From Bacillota bacterium (GTDB taxonomy: Bacteria; Bacillota; Clostridia; Tissierellales; Peptoniphilaceae): a stretch of 64,000 nt of DNA. The stretch covers positions 1-64,000 of the forward strand of contig JAEXBN010000043.1 of assembly GCA_023394045.1 (NCBI GenBank), given 5' to 3'. The notes under the pieces are model-generated. The model worked only from the letters and a program-made list of their open reading frames with translations, did not search any database and was not told the origin of the DNA. Of this stretch, positions 52,746-62,063 are shown piece after piece. Made by a program: the position numbers and the translations under genes. Position 1 is the stretch's first letter, and each line of letters begins with the position of its first letter.

Positions 52746-54448
52746 AAAGCATCCTCTCTGTTTCGACGTGTTGCTTTCGCCTGGTCAATCATTTCAACCG
52801 CGCTCTTTCGGGTCAGATCGGTAATGGTTACCCCTCCGATTAGGCGCGCCTGCTCATTCACCCGGCCTTCCTGATCCAGAATTTCCATTCGGGAATACGT
52901 TCGTCCATTCGGAGACTCTTTCCAGATCCGAAAATGAACATCCGCCATCGCTGCAATTTGAGGAAGATGGGTGATGACCAGCACCTGATGGTGAGCGGTC
53001 AATCTCTGAAGCTTTTCTGCGACAATCTGAGCAGTTCGACCGCTGATACCGGTATCAATTTCATCAAAAACCAGCGTGGGCATCCCTGTGATTTCTGAAG
53101 CAATCATCTTTAAGGCCAACATGAAACGGGACATCTCTCCACCGCTCGCCACTTCGGAAAGAGGGCGCATCGGCTCCCCCGGATTGGTCGAGATATAAAA
53201 GTCGATCCGATCATACCCTTCTGAGGTCACAACATCCAGCTTTTCAAATGGAATGGCGAAGGACATCTGACGGATCGCCATCTGCATCATTTCATCGCGG
53301 ACACGAGCTTCCAAACGCTTTGCCGCATCTACGCGCAAACCGTGAAGATGATCGGCCGTGATTCGAATCTCGTTCCCCCTTTTTTTCAACTCTTCATCAA
53401 TGGCCTGGCGACGCTCTTCCAGATGTTCCAATGTTTCTAGACGGGCTTTGATCTCCTCAAGGAAGGCAAGGATTTGATCTTTATTATGTCCATATTTTCG
53501 TTTCAAAGTCTGAAGCCCTTGAAATACCTGGTCAATTTCGTGAATGCGCTCCGGATTGATATCGATGCGATCCCGGTATCGTCTGAGCTGGGTGCGCAGC
53601 GTATCCAGCTCGGCATCAATCTGCCAGATGAGATCGACCATTGGCCGAACATCCCGATCTTTTTGTGCAAACGCCTCAAAAGACTGCGCAATTTGCTGCA
53701 CGCCGCTTCGAAGAGATGGATCATCGCCATCAATGGAGGCTAAAAGCTGATTGCTCATCTGAAGACGTTCTGTCGCAGAATTGAGCGCTTTATATTCTGC
53801 AACCAAGGCATCTTCATCCATCCATTCCAGCCCGGCTTCTTCAATTTCTTTTTTCTGGTAATGGAGCAAATCGAGTTCACGCTGCGCTTCTTCTTCTGAG
53901 AGGGAAAGAGAGCGCCGCTCTTCCAGCCACTTTTTTCGCTGTTTCAAAAGCGCGCTGAGCCGCTTCCGATCTTCCATGGCTTCATCGCCAATGAACGCAT
54001 CCAGAAGAGGAAGATACGTTTTGGGATTGCGAAGAAGGCTTTGAGCATTTTGGGCATGAATGTCCAGCAACGGCTCCATGATGGAACGAAGCGTCTGCAG
54101 AGTCACACTGACGTCATTGATGCGCTGCTTCGATCCATGGCTGGTCAAGGTTCGGCGAATGAGGAGCGTGTCCTCTTCCATGGGAATATCCAGATCCTGG
54201 CATTGCTGTTTCAGATCCTGGTAGGAGAGCAGATCCGGAGAGAGCGAAAACAGCGCTTCGACGGTGCTGTCTCCCTCATCGCGGCGAACATTCTGATCCG
54301 ATTTGGCTCCGCGAATAAAATCCAGTGCACTGACGAAGACGCTTTTTCCTGAACCCGTTTCTCCGGTAATAACGGATTCGCCGGAAGAAAATTGCACTTG
54401 GACATCCTCAATCAGTGCAAAATGATGAATCCGTAATTCTCTTAGCAT
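52742..54448 (-). CDS. recN: DNA repair protein RecN
   Basis: A 568-aa SMC-like ATPase for double-strand break repair. Walker A is GETGSGKSVFV at the N-terminus (ITGETGSGKS), two coiled-coil arms flank a short central hinge, and the C-terminal lobe has the signature EVASGGEMSRFMLALK and Walker B LVFDEIDTGISG. The final LIGGVTITDLTRKSAVEMI matches RecN tails. It shares one base with the argR stop codon. Confidence 0.97.
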   Translation of the reverse strand: MLRELRIHHFALIEDVQVQFSSGESVITGETGSGKSVFVSALDFIRGAKSDQNVRRDEGDSTVEALFSLSPDLLSYQDLKQQCQDLDIPMEEDTLLIRRTLTSHGSKQRINDVSVTLQTLRSIMEPLLDIHAQNAQSLLRNPKTYLPLLDAFIGDEAMEDRKRLSALLKQRKKWLEERRSLSLSEEEAQRELDLLHYQKKEIEEAGLEWMDEDALVAEYKALNSATERLQMSNQLLASIDGDDPSLRSGVQQIAQSFEAFAQKDRDVRPMVDLIWQIDAELDTLRTQLRRYRDRIDINPERIHEIDQVFQGLQTLKRKYGHNKDQILAFLEEIKARLETLEHLEERRQAIDEELKKRGNEIRITADHLHGLRVDAAKRLEARVRDEMMQMAIRQMSFAIPFEKLDVVTSEGYDRIDFYISTNPGEPMRPLSEVASGGEMSRFMLALKMIASEITGMPTLVFDEIDTGISGRTAQIVAEKLQRLTAHHQVLVITHLPQIAAMADVHFRIWKESPNGRTYSRMEILDQEGRVNEQARLIGGVTITDLTRKSAVEMIDQAKATRRNREDAL

Positions 54449-54900
54449 TACTGAATAAACTCCTCAATGTCTTTCACCAGCGTATCAAGCATGGCAATAT
54501 CCGTCGGTGCGATGAACAGAGTGTCGTATCCGGCCACGATGCCTGCAACATTGGGCAGTTTCGCATTCGTGATGGTCATGGAAACCACCGGCGCACAATA
54601 AATGACTGTTTCAATAATGACCATATTGCCATTGTGATAGACGCTGAGAATCGCTGAGCGCAAAATTTTATGAAGGCGCTCATTGAGTGAATCATGAACC
54701 GTATCCAGAACGGTATATTTGTATTCCCCCTTCAGCGTTTGCACCTTGGAGATCCGAAGCTCTTTAATATCTCGTGATATGGTGGCTTGCGTCGCATGAA
54801 TCCCATGACTTCGGAGAAGATCAGCCAGCTCTTCCTGTGTTTGTATCTCCTGCTGCTCAATCAGATCAAGGATCAATCGCTGACGATTGTATTTTTTCAT
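54448..54900 (-). CDS. argR: Arginine repressor ArgR/AhrC
   Basis: A 150-aa regulator. The N-terminal winged helix (LILDLIEQQEIQTQEELADL, ATQATISRDIKELRISKV) binds ARG boxes; the C-terminal domain has the arginine-binding and hexamer-forming motif near GTIAGYDTLF-like IVAGYDTLFIAPTD. The argR-recN pairing is typical of Firmicutes and does not itself show the targets. Likely targets in this genome include the arcA/argF genes at 24760-27141, although I could not find a convincing ARG box there. Confidence 0.95.
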   Translation of the reverse strand: MKKYNRQRLILDLIEQQEIQTQEELADLLRSHGIHATQATISRDIKELRISKVQTLKGEYKYTVLDTVHDSLNERLHKILRSAILSVYHNGNMVIIETVIYCAPVVSMTITNAKLPNVAGIVAGYDTLFIAPTDIAMLDTLVKDIEEFIQ

Positions 54901-54904
54901 AAAG

Positions 54905-55741
54905 TTACCTTTCGTCGAGATTCATCATGTCATCAATACGATGAACCAATAGCCCTGAGGAATCCAAATGTTGTGCATTGACCCGCGCCTCAGCGGCTTC
55001 TTGCTGAAGAATATGCTCTGCTTCAGATCCCAGCAGACGCGCATACGATGCCCGTCCTTCCTCGGAATCATGGACGAAATCCGCAAAGTCATCCAGCAGC
55101 TGAAACATGATTCCATAATGTTGGCCATAGGCATCGGCCCATTTGATTTGGGCGGCATTCGCGCCGGAAAGAGCCGCCCCCATGACGCAGGCAGCACGAA
55201 ACAATGCGGCCGTTTTGCCCATCACCATCTTCCGCGCCTCTTCAAGATCCATCGGTTCTGAACCGATATCCAACATCTGGCCGCCCACCATGCCCATGAT
55301 TCCTGCGGCTTTGGAGAGGGCGCTTCCCGCCCGCATCAGGCGGAGCGCTAGGACGGCATTCCCCGAATCCGGCATGGCTTCAAACAAAATTTGAAACGCA
55401 CCAGTCAGAAGAGCGTCTCCGCACAGAATGCCTTCCGCTTCGCCAAATTTTGCATGAACCGTCGGGCGGCCACGGCGAAGCACATCATTATCCATGGCTG
55501 GAAGATCGTCGTGCACCAGAGAATAGGAATGAATCATTTCAATGGCGACAGCCGCAGAGAGCAGACAGACCTTCTCTTCTTCGGTTAACTCATGATCTGC
55601 GCTGACCTCCGCACAGTCCAGAAGAAGCTGGGGTCTAAGACGCTTTCCGCCCTGCATGGCATAATGCATCGCCGCATCTGCCCCGATGTGCTGAAGGCAT
55701 TGATTCAGATGCGCATCAAATTGTGCAAACAGAGATTCCAT
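54905..55741 (-). CDS. ispA: Polyprenyl synthetase, farnesyl diphosphate synthase type
   Basis: A 278-aa prenyltransferase. The first Asp-rich motif is SLVHDDLPAMDNDVLRRG (78-88 region), the second LLDDFADFVHD near residue 219, with GKRLRPQLLL and GGQMLDIG between. It elongates isopentenyl diphosphate to a C15 (or C20) diphosphate. IspH in the same operon supplies the building blocks. Many Firmicutes have dxs and tlyA between ispA and argR; neither is here, and the gap is only four bases. Confidence 0.94.
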   Translation of the reverse strand: MESLFAQFDAHLNQCLQHIGADAAMHYAMQGGKRLRPQLLLDCAEVSADHELTEEEKVCLLSAAVAIEMIHSYSLVHDDLPAMDNDVLRRGRPTVHAKFGEAEGILCGDALLTGAFQILFEAMPDSGNAVLALRLMRAGSALSKAAGIMGMVGGQMLDIGSEPMDLEEARKMVMGKTAALFRAACVMGAALSGANAAQIKWADAYGQHYGIMFQLLDDFADFVHDSEEGRASYARLLGSEAEHILQQEAAEARVNAQHLDSSGLLVHRIDDMMNLDER

Positions 55742-55742
55742 A

Positions 55743-55961
55743 TCATTCTCCCTGATTCAATTGAACGGAAACCGGCTCTCCTTCCAGATCCCGGATCTGG
55801 AGTTCCGCTTCATCCAGCTTTTGATGAAGCGCTTCCCCTAGCTCCTGCGCTTCTTTATAGAGCGCGGTTGACTGCTCCAGCGAAATGTCATCTCGGTTCA
55901 ATTCTTTTGAAAGCTCCTGCAGACGCTTCATTCCTTCTTCAAATGTTCCCTCAAACGTCAT
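55743..55961 (-). CDS. xseB: Exodeoxyribonuclease VII small subunit
   Basis: A 72-aa helical protein with the family core FEEGMKRLQELSKELNRDDI and SLEQSTALYKEAQELG. It pairs with XseA to degrade single-stranded DNA. The ATG at 55961 has AAGGAGG six bases upstream; a GTG one codon earlier is too close. It overlaps xseA by 11 bases and lies one base before ispA. Confidence 0.95.
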   Translation of the reverse strand: MTFEGTFEEGMKRLQELSKELNRDDISLEQSTALYKEAQELGEALHQKLDEAELQIRDLEGEPVSVQLNQGE

Positions 55962-57150
55962 CACGTTCCTCCTTTGCGTGAACGAGAATCTGATAACGAT
56001 AGCGGCCGGACAACAGCCGATATTCCTTTCCGGGTTCCAGCGCCCCGCCGAGAAGCGGCTGATTGTTCAAATCGCTGACGGACCAAGAGGTTGCGGCAAG
56101 ATTGCGATCACGCAAACGCCCCATCGAACGAATCATTTCATCGATCCACCGTCTCCTTGTGGAAATTTGGCGAAGCTCTGCACGCAGCAACGTTTGTCCC
56201 AAGAGATCCAGACTCCGGCGCAGCGTTGTGATACGAACGAGAGGCCGCTGAGCGGAAAGAACCCGCTCCCATTGATGCAGCCTTTGCCTCTTTTTCAGAA
56301 CCGCCAAATGAATCTGCTCCGACAATCGCTCTTCCAGCATGGTGATGTCTTGATGCAGCACATCACGATCTGGAGTGGCCAGCTCGGCGGCTTCCGTCGG
56401 CGTGGAAGCGCGCTGATCTGCCACTAAATCCGTCAACGTATAATCCACTTGATGGCCAACCGCGGAAAGAATAGGGACTGGCGAATCCGCCAGGGTGCGA
56501 ACCAATTGTTCGTCGTTAAACACGCTAAGATCTTCGGATGATCCCCCGCCGCGGCAGATGACGATGCAATCCAGCGGCTCCTTCTGATGTTCCTGCAGCA
56601 AGGCAAAAAAAGCACGGATCAATTCGTCTGCGGCCGTTTTTCCCTGTACGCCGGAAGGCGAAACGAGAATCGAGACCAAGGGATAGCGGCGCGCGACACT
56701 ATTGGCAAAATCGTGGAGCACAGCACCCTCTCGTGAGGTAATCAATCCAATTCGCTCGGGGAATGAAGGGAGCGCCCTTTTCCTGGATCGATCAAACAGC
56801 CCCTCTGCGGCGAGCTTCTTTTTTAGTTGTTCCAGAGCCAGAAGATCGTCTCCCCTGCCGACACGATCCGCCGCAATCGCGCGAAGCTGCAATTTTCCCT
56901 GCGGCGCATAATAAGCCATCGTTGCCGTCAGGACAATCTGGTCGCCCTCTTTCATATCGGCGGTGATGACCTGATGGAAATCGACACAGGCAATGCGCGC
57001 CGTCGCGTCCTTCAGATCAAAATAATTCTGGTGTCTTCGGGAAAGGTTTGTGATTTCTCCTTCCACCATGACTCGGCGTGTGATCGGATCATGTCGAACG
57101 ATTCGATCCACATACATGGCGATCTCAGAGACGGAAAGAGGTTTCATCAT
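55951..57150 (-). CDS. xseA: Exodeoxyribonuclease VII large subunit
   Basis: A 399-aa nuclease subunit. An N-terminal OB domain (VMVEGEITNLSRRHQNYFDL) is followed by the catalytic domain with IGLITSREGAVLHDFAN, CIVICRGGGSSEDLSVFNDE and SAVGHQVDYTLTDLVADQRA (key GGG, D and H residues), then a coiled-coil region. It starts with an ATGA overlap on nusB. Confidence 0.96.
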   Translation of the reverse strand: MMKPLSVSEIAMYVDRIVRHDPITRRVMVEGEITNLSRRHQNYFDLKDATARIACVDFHQVITADMKEGDQIVLTATMAYYAPQGKLQLRAIAADRVGRGDDLLALEQLKKKLAAEGLFDRSRKRALPSFPERIGLITSREGAVLHDFANSVARRYPLVSILVSPSGVQGKTAADELIRAFFALLQEHQKEPLDCIVICRGGGSSEDLSVFNDEQLVRTLADSPVPILSAVGHQVDYTLTDLVADQRASTPTEAAELATPDRDVLHQDITMLEERLSEQIHLAVLKKRQRLHQWERVLSAQRPLVRITTLRRSLDLLGQTLLRAELRQISTRRRWIDEMIRSMGRLRDRNLAATSWSVSDLNNQPLLGGALEPGKEYRLLSGRYRYQILVHAKEERDDV

Positions 57151-57542
57151 CGTTCATCTGTGGCGATCGATGAGAGAATGCCGTTGATAAAGCGGAACGA
57201 CGTCTCATCAGAGTATCTTTTTGCCAGTTCAACACATTCATTGATGGTGACCGGAAGAGGCGCCAGCTTTGTGAATTGCATTTCATTGATCGCGACGCGC
57301 AGAATCGAACGGTCGATCGGGCGCAGACGCGCAGAACTCCACGTCCGCAGATAGCGCGCAATGATGGAGTCAATCTCCTCCTGATGCTCGCGCAGCGAAT
57401 TGAGCGATGTGAGTAAATAGGAATTGCCGGCAGGCAGATTATGGGCTAATAGAAGTTCCGCGGCGGAAAATGGCTCCGCCGCGTTCATTTCCTGTTCATA
57501 AGTCAGACGCACCAGCCATTCCCGCTGTTCCTGGCGTTTCAT
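57147..57542 (-). CDS. nusB: Transcription antitermination factor NusB
   Basis: A 131-aa all-helical RNA-binding protein with family motifs REWLVRLTYEQEMN, RPIDRSILRVAINEM and PVTINECVELAKRYSD. NusB, with S10 and NusA, supports rRNA antitermination. It is two bases after the efp stop. Confidence 0.95.
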   Translation of the reverse strand: MKRQEQREWLVRLTYEQEMNAAEPFSAAELLLAHNLPAGNSYLLTSLNSLREHQEEIDSIIARYLRTWSSARLRPIDRSILRVAINEMQFTKLAPLPVTINECVELAKRYSDETSFRFINGILSSIATDER

Positions 57543-57544
57543 CG

Positions 57545-58102
57545 TCAGACGCGAGAGAGATATTCGCCGGTGCGTGTATCAATTTTGATACGGTCACCAA
57601 TGTTCACAAAGAGCGGAACGTTAATGGTGGCACCGGTTTCGACCGTCGCCGGCTTGGTGGTATTGGATGCGGTATCGCCGCGCACTCCCGGTTCGGTCTC
57701 CGTCACTTCCAACTCAACAAAGTTCTGCGGAGAAACACTGAAAGCATTTCCATTGTAAAACTTCATGATCGCTGAATCGCTTTCGCGAATAAAGCGCATG
57801 GCGTCTGCAACGACATCATGTTCCAAAGCGATCTGCTCATAAGATTCCGGATCCATGAAATAGAAGAGAGAACCATCCGTATAAAGATACTGCATCTCCT
57901 TTGTATCAATGCGAGCCTCATCAAACTTATCATTCGGGTTGAACGTCACGTCCTTCGATCCGCCACTCATGACAGAACGAATTTTAGCACGAACAAACGC
58001 TGCTCCCTTTCCCGGTTTTACATGCTGGAAGTCAATGATTTCATAGACATCTCCATCATAAACAAATGTTGTTCCTTTGCGCAGATCATTTGCAGATAGC
58101 AT
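57545..58102 (-). CDS. efp: Translation elongation factor P
   Basis: A 185-aa three-barrel protein that relieves ribosome stalling at polyproline. The modification loop is [12 protein letters not shown] with Lys32 at its tip, as in Bacillus; the modifying enzyme is not evident in this window. C-terminal motifs [18 protein letters not shown] and [16 protein letters not shown] are typical. It is the first gene of a 16-gene run and has the promoter at 58137-58165. Confidence 0.97.
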   Translation of the reverse strand: MLSANDLRKGTTFVYDGDVYEIIDFQHVKPGKGAAFVRAKIRSVMSGGSKDVTFNPNDKFDEARIDTKEMQYLYTDGSLFYFMDPESYEQIALEHDVVADAMRFIRESDSAIMKFYNGNAFSVSPQNFVELEVTETEPGVRGDTASNTTKPATVETGATINVPLFVNIGDRIKIDTRTGEYLSRV

Positions 58103-58136
58103 AGTTCCTCCTCAAAAAAGTAAATATTGACGCTTT

Positions 58137-58165
58137 ATTATACCAATAGCGCGATATTGATACAA
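58137..58165 (-). promoter_or_regulatory. Promoter of the efp superoperon
   Basis: On the minus strand TTGTAT, a 17-base spacer and TATAAT, with TGG directly before the -10, so it has both a -35 and an extended -10. It lies 35 bases before the efp ATG. Confidence 0.8.
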
Positions 58166-58229
58166 TGAAAGCTCAGTTCATATGAAAACTATTCCAAAAA
58201 TCGCGTATGAACATGCATTCCTACTCCGT

Positions 58230-59795
58230 CTACAATATCTCCTTTTGAAACCAGCGGTTGATTCCGGATTGATATTGATACGCTTCATCAATCGAATCGG
58301 AATCAATCTGTTCGACTTCATTCAAATCCGCAATGGTTCTCGCTACGCGTAAGATGTGGCGAATCGTCCGGCGTGAAAGATGAAATTGCCGCTCCAACTG
58401 AGACAGATGGGTCAGCGCGGCATCGGTTGGTGAGAACGTAAGATCCGGCTCTGTTTCGGGGATCCTTCCGTTAAGAATGCCGTGGGGATTGCGGAACAGT
58501 TGAATCTTTCGCGCCTGACCTACTTGTTGCTTCATGATCTGGCTTTCAGAGAGGGGCTTTTGAGTTGAGAAGCCATGGGATGAGGATGGTTTTGGCTGAT
58601 GGACTGAATCGTCTCTTCGGCTTTCCCGTCCGACTTCTAAAATGAGATCGAATCGATCCAGCAGCGGGCCGCTGATTTTTTGTCGGAATCTTCGAATCTG
58701 TGAAGGCGTACATTGACAAAGATGGTCTGGATCCCCGGCATACCCGCAGGCACAGGGGTTGGTTGCCGCAATCAGTTGAAAATCAGCAGGGGCTTCCAGC
58801 TGATAGCGCCCGCGCGCAAGCAGAATCGTCCCTGTCTCCATGGGACGACGCAATCCATTCAAACAAATCGGAGAAAACTGAGAAAGCTCATCCAGAAACA
58901 GCACCCCCAGATGAGCCAAAGAAAGTTCTCCGGGCAGCGGAGGAACACCGCCTCCAAAAAATGCCCGCGGCGTACAGGATTCATGGGGTTTTCTGAATGG
59001 AGGACGCCGTGAGATCTGGGTTGTATCGCCCACCAAAGAATGGAGGCGAGCCACAATCTCGGCTTCTTCCTCGGACAACTCCGGAAGAATTCCCGGAAAT
59101 CTTTGGAGAGCCATCGATTTGCCTGCACCTGGAGGTCCAATCAGCAAAACAGAATGTTTTCCCGCTGCGGCAATGGTCATGACGCGTTTCAGTGTTGCAT
59201 GGCCTATAAGATCCGAATAATCTTCCGCTTGATTCCAAACATGGGATTCGATCGGTGCTCGTCCCTCAATGGGTTGAATGGGAAGAGAACCATCTAAGTC
59301 ATGGAGCACTTCAGCCAACGAATGGCAAGGATGCAGCCGGAGCCCGGAAATATTCCGACAGACGGACAGCGCTTCGGCAGGAATATAAATATCACGAATT
59401 CCCTTTGCTTTCAAAGCCATCAGCATGGAAAACAAGCCGGGAACGGAACGGCAAACCCCTTCCAGGGACAGTTCTCCCAAAAAAGCAAGATGCTCCAATC
59501 CTGAAGCCGGGATGCGTTTCATGGCGGCGCATAGCGTGACGGCAATCGGAAGATCCCATTGCGTTCCTCCTTTTTGAAGATCTCCGGGATACAGATTGAT
59601 CAAAATACGGCCAGGAGGAAGGCGAATGCCACAGGCTTCCAATGATGCGCGAACGCGTTCACGCGACTCTTTGACTGATGTTCCGGCGTAGCCGACAATC
59701 GTAAAATGGGAAAATCCATTCATCAATTTCGCTTCTACAATGACCGGATCGGTCGCGAGGCCATCAAAACGGCATGAATGTGTACGGATACTCAT
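58230..59795 (-). CDS. comM: YifB/ComM family Mg-chelatase-like ATPase
   Basis: A 521-aa protein with an N-terminal Lon-protease-like domain (GLATDPVIVEAKLMNGFSHF region), a AAA+ core with Walker A LIGPPGAGKSMALQRFP and Walker B VLFLDELSQFSP, the VAATNPCACGY-like sensor (LIAATNPCACGYAGDPDH) and a C-terminal Mg-chelatase domain. ComM of Haemophilus and Vibrio is a helicase for branch migration in natural transformation; the role in Firmicutes is not established. The ATG at 59795 has GGAGGTG upstream. dprA, a common neighbour, is not here. Confidence 0.94.
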   Translation of the reverse strand: MSIRTHSCRFDGLATDPVIVEAKLMNGFSHFTIVGYAGTSVKESRERVRASLEACGIRLPPGRILINLYPGDLQKGGTQWDLPIAVTLCAAMKRIPASGLEHLAFLGELSLEGVCRSVPGLFSMLMALKAKGIRDIYIPAEALSVCRNISGLRLHPCHSLAEVLHDLDGSLPIQPIEGRAPIESHVWNQAEDYSDLIGHATLKRVMTIAAAGKHSVLLIGPPGAGKSMALQRFPGILPELSEEEAEIVARLHSLVGDTTQISRRPPFRKPHESCTPRAFFGGGVPPLPGELSLAHLGVLFLDELSQFSPICLNGLRRPMETGTILLARGRYQLEAPADFQLIAATNPCACGYAGDPDHLCQCTPSQIRRFRQKISGPLLDRFDLILEVGRESRRDDSVHQPKPSSSHGFSTQKPLSESQIMKQQVGQARKIQLFRNPHGILNGRIPETEPDLTFSPTDAALTHLSQLERQFHLSRRTIRHILRVARTIADLNEVEQIDSDSIDEAYQYQSGINRWFQKEIL

Positions 59796-59884
59796 GAGCG
59801 CACCTCCTTCTATTCTGATTGTAACGGAGGGCATGTTTCAGAGTGTTCCAACTTTTACGGCATACGAGTCTTAAAGAAGGCAAA

Positions 59885-60832
59885 TCAAAGGTGATTCAGA
59901 TCAAAAGAGATGCCTTGAAGATCCAGCGCTTTTTGAAATTCGGCATCCCAAGGAGCGCGAATGAGAAGAGGCGCGCCGGTCACCGGATGCAAGAATTCCA
60001 GTTCAACCGCATGAAGTAGATGATGCGCAGGGTGATAGCGCTGCTTTTTCGGACCATAAATCAGATCGCCTAGAACAGGATGATGAAAAGCGGAGGCATG
60101 GACGCGAATCTGGTGCGTTCTTCCCGTGAAAATTCGAACTTCCATCAACGTCGTGTCTTTTCCAATCGCCCTGGTCAGAAACAGGCTGTGTGCTTCCCTT
60201 CCGCCCGGCAGCACACTTTGCCGCTCTGGATGATGAGGATCTCGTCCTAAGGGCAAATCGATCGGAAAACCTTCCGGTCTCGTTTCCCATTGCCCGTCGA
60301 CGATCGCCAGATAGCGTTTATGAATACGATGTTCTTGAAAATTCATCTGCAGTCGGGACTGAACCTCATCCGTTTTTGCAACGATGAGCGCCCCCGTCGT
60401 CTGTGCATCCAACCGATGGACGATGCCCGGGCGCTCCGGAGCGCTTCCTGAAGACAGAGAACGCCCGGAACCAAGAAGCGCGTTGACGACCGTTCCAGTG
60501 CGCACGCCCGGCGCCGGATGCGTAATCCACCCCGCCGGCTTATTGATAATCATAAGAAAATCATCTTCAAAAAGAACCGGAAACGTAAAGGGCTCTGCCT
60601 CTAAGGGAGGAATTTCAAAAAAGCTCAGGTCAACCTCAACCACCTGAGCGCTTCGCAAAATGGATTTTCCCTGCGTGAGGCTTCCGTCGACCTGCACGGC
60701 GCCTTCTTTGATGGCACGCGAAATTTTAGAACGGGAAATCGGCGCTAACAGCTGAGCAACAGACCAGTCAAGACGTTTCCCTTCAAATTCATCACCGGGA
60801 AACACATGATAAAGAAAATGAGGATCAGACAT
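59885..60832 (-). CDS. rluD: RluA/RluD family pseudouridine synthase
   Basis: A 315-aa protein with an N-terminal S4 domain (RLDWSVAQLLAPISRSKISR) and a catalytic domain with PGIVHRLDAQTTGALIVAK (catalytic Asp), GRTHQIRVHASAFHHPVLGD and LHAVELEFLHPVTG. RluD modifies 23S helix 69, but the family includes paralogues with different targets. The lspA-ung-rluD order is frequent for this type (YlyB) in Firmicutes. Its start overlaps ung by 8 bases. Confidence 0.94.
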   Translation of the reverse strand: MSDPHFLYHVFPGDEFEGKRLDWSVAQLLAPISRSKISRAIKEGAVQVDGSLTQGKSILRSAQVVEVDLSFFEIPPLEAEPFTFPVLFEDDFLMIINKPAGWITHPAPGVRTGTVVNALLGSGRSLSSGSAPERPGIVHRLDAQTTGALIVAKTDEVQSRLQMNFQEHRIHKRYLAIVDGQWETRPEGFPIDLPLGRDPHHPERQSVLPGGREAHSLFLTRAIGKDTTLMEVRIFTGRTHQIRVHASAFHHPVLGDLIYGPKKQRYHPAHHLLHAVELEFLHPVTGAPLLIRAPWDAEFQKALDLQGISFDLNHL

Positions 60833-61514
60833 GTTCCGTCTCTTCCTCTAGCCGCCAATCGATGGGAGGCTGGTTTTGATCGGTATAAAATCGATTGATG
60901 GCAGAAAATGGCTTGGAGCCGAAAAAACCACGATGCGCGGAGAGCGGCGAAGGATGAGGAGCCATCAACACGAGATCCGAGGGATTGAGGATCAGCGGAC
61001 GCTTCGATTGCGCAAATCGCCCCCACAAGACAAAAGCAAGCGGCTCTTCCCGTTTCCCCAGAAGCCGGACAATCTGATCGGTTAAGACGCGCCATCCGAT
61101 GGCTTCATGAGAGTTGGCTTGATGTTCCCTGACCGTCAATGTTGCATTCAAAAGAAGAACGCCATGGCGTGCCCACGCGCTCAAATCGCCATGCGATGGC
61201 GGGCGAATGCCGATATCATCGTAGAGTTCTTGGTAAATGTTGCGGAGCGATGGCGGGATGACGACCCCCTTTTTCACCGAAAAGGCAAGTCCATTGGCCT
61301 GCCCCGCTTCGTGATAAGGATCTTGTCCGAGGATCACAACGCGGCAATTTTGATAAGAAACATATTTCAGCGCATCAAAGATATGCTCTGCTGGAGGATA
61401 GACCGTAAATTGCTGATATTCGCGAATCAAAAGGCGTCGCAGCGTCTGGTAGTACGGTTTTTTCCATTCCTCCGCCAGAAGATCGTCCCAGTCATTTCCA
61501 ATTTGAACGCTCAT
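60825..61514 (-). CDS. ung: Uracil-DNA glycosylase
   Basis: A 229-aa family 1 enzyme. Catalytic motif GQDPYHEAGQANGLAFSV (Asp65, His68), LLLNATLTV and HPSPLSAHRGFFGSKPF with the second catalytic His are complete. It removes uracil from DNA ahead of base excision repair. The ATG at 61514 forms an ATGA overlap with the lspA stop; an ATG four codons earlier is possible. Confidence 0.97.
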   Translation of the reverse strand: MSVQIGNDWDDLLAEEWKKPYYQTLRRLLIREYQQFTVYPPAEHIFDALKYVSYQNCRVVILGQDPYHEAGQANGLAFSVKKGVVIPPSLRNIYQELYDDIGIRPPSHGDLSAWARHGVLLLNATLTVREHQANSHEAIGWRVLTDQIVRLLGKREEPLAFVLWGRFAQSKRPLILNPSDLVLMAPHPSPLSAHRGFFGSKPFSAINRFYTDQNQPPIDWRLEEETEHV

Positions 61515-61981
61515 CGTTTCCCCCATTCCCGCTCGGGGATGATTAAAAGTAAGATGGCCAAAAGAAACACTCCGATCGTCACGCCGATATCGGCCACATT
61601 AAAGATCGGGAAATGGAAGAAGGCAACGAGATCCACTTCAATAAAATCGACAACATATCCTGTACTCATCCGGTCAATCAGGTTCCCGACGGCGCCTCCT
61701 AAAATCAATCCAATGGCAACGGCAAGCCAAAGTGTTTTTTTATGGTAACGCCAGAGGAAAAAGAGCAATCCAGCGACCACAACAACAGTGAACAAGGCAA
61801 ATAAAAAGGTCTGACCTTGTAAAAGGCCAAATGCGGCGCCATGATTTTCAAGATAATGAAAACGAAGAGTTCCACCGAGGAGCCATTGCGGGTCGTTGCC
61901 CTGCAATGTCGCGACAGCCCAGTGTTTGGTCCACTGATCTGCAATCACCCATAAACAGGCAAGCATCAAGCCAAGAATCAT
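61511..61981 (-). CDS. lspA: Lipoprotein signal peptidase (signal peptidase II)
   Basis: A 156-aa membrane aspartic protease with four membrane helices. The catalytic dyad is Asp112 in YVVDFIEV and Asp131 in FNVADIGVTIG; N-terminal DQWTKHWA and FHYLENHGAAFGLL are conserved. It removes the signal peptide of diacylglyceryl-modified prolipoproteins. GAGGAAAG precedes the ATG. It leads a three-gene unit with ung and rluD. Confidence 0.97.
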   Translation of the reverse strand: MILGLMLACLWVIADQWTKHWAVATLQGNDPQWLLGGTLRFHYLENHGAAFGLLQGQTFLFALFTVVVVAGLLFFLWRYHKKTLWLAVAIGLILGGAVGNLIDRMSTGYVVDFIEVDLVAFFHFPIFNVADIGVTIGVFLLAILLLIIPEREWGKR

Positions 61982-62006
61982 CTTTCCTCATTTCCATGTT
62001 CATGAC

Positions 62007-62032
62007 AAAAACTCCCGCGACGAATCGCGGGA
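62007..62032 (-). terminator. Rho-independent terminator of sepF
   Basis: On the minus strand an 8-bp perfect stem (TCCCGCGA with TCGCGGGA) with a TTCG tetraloop, followed by GTTTTTG. Confidence 0.9.
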
Positions 62033-62063
62033 AGCTTTGAGTGCTACAGCCGATGTTGAATCC

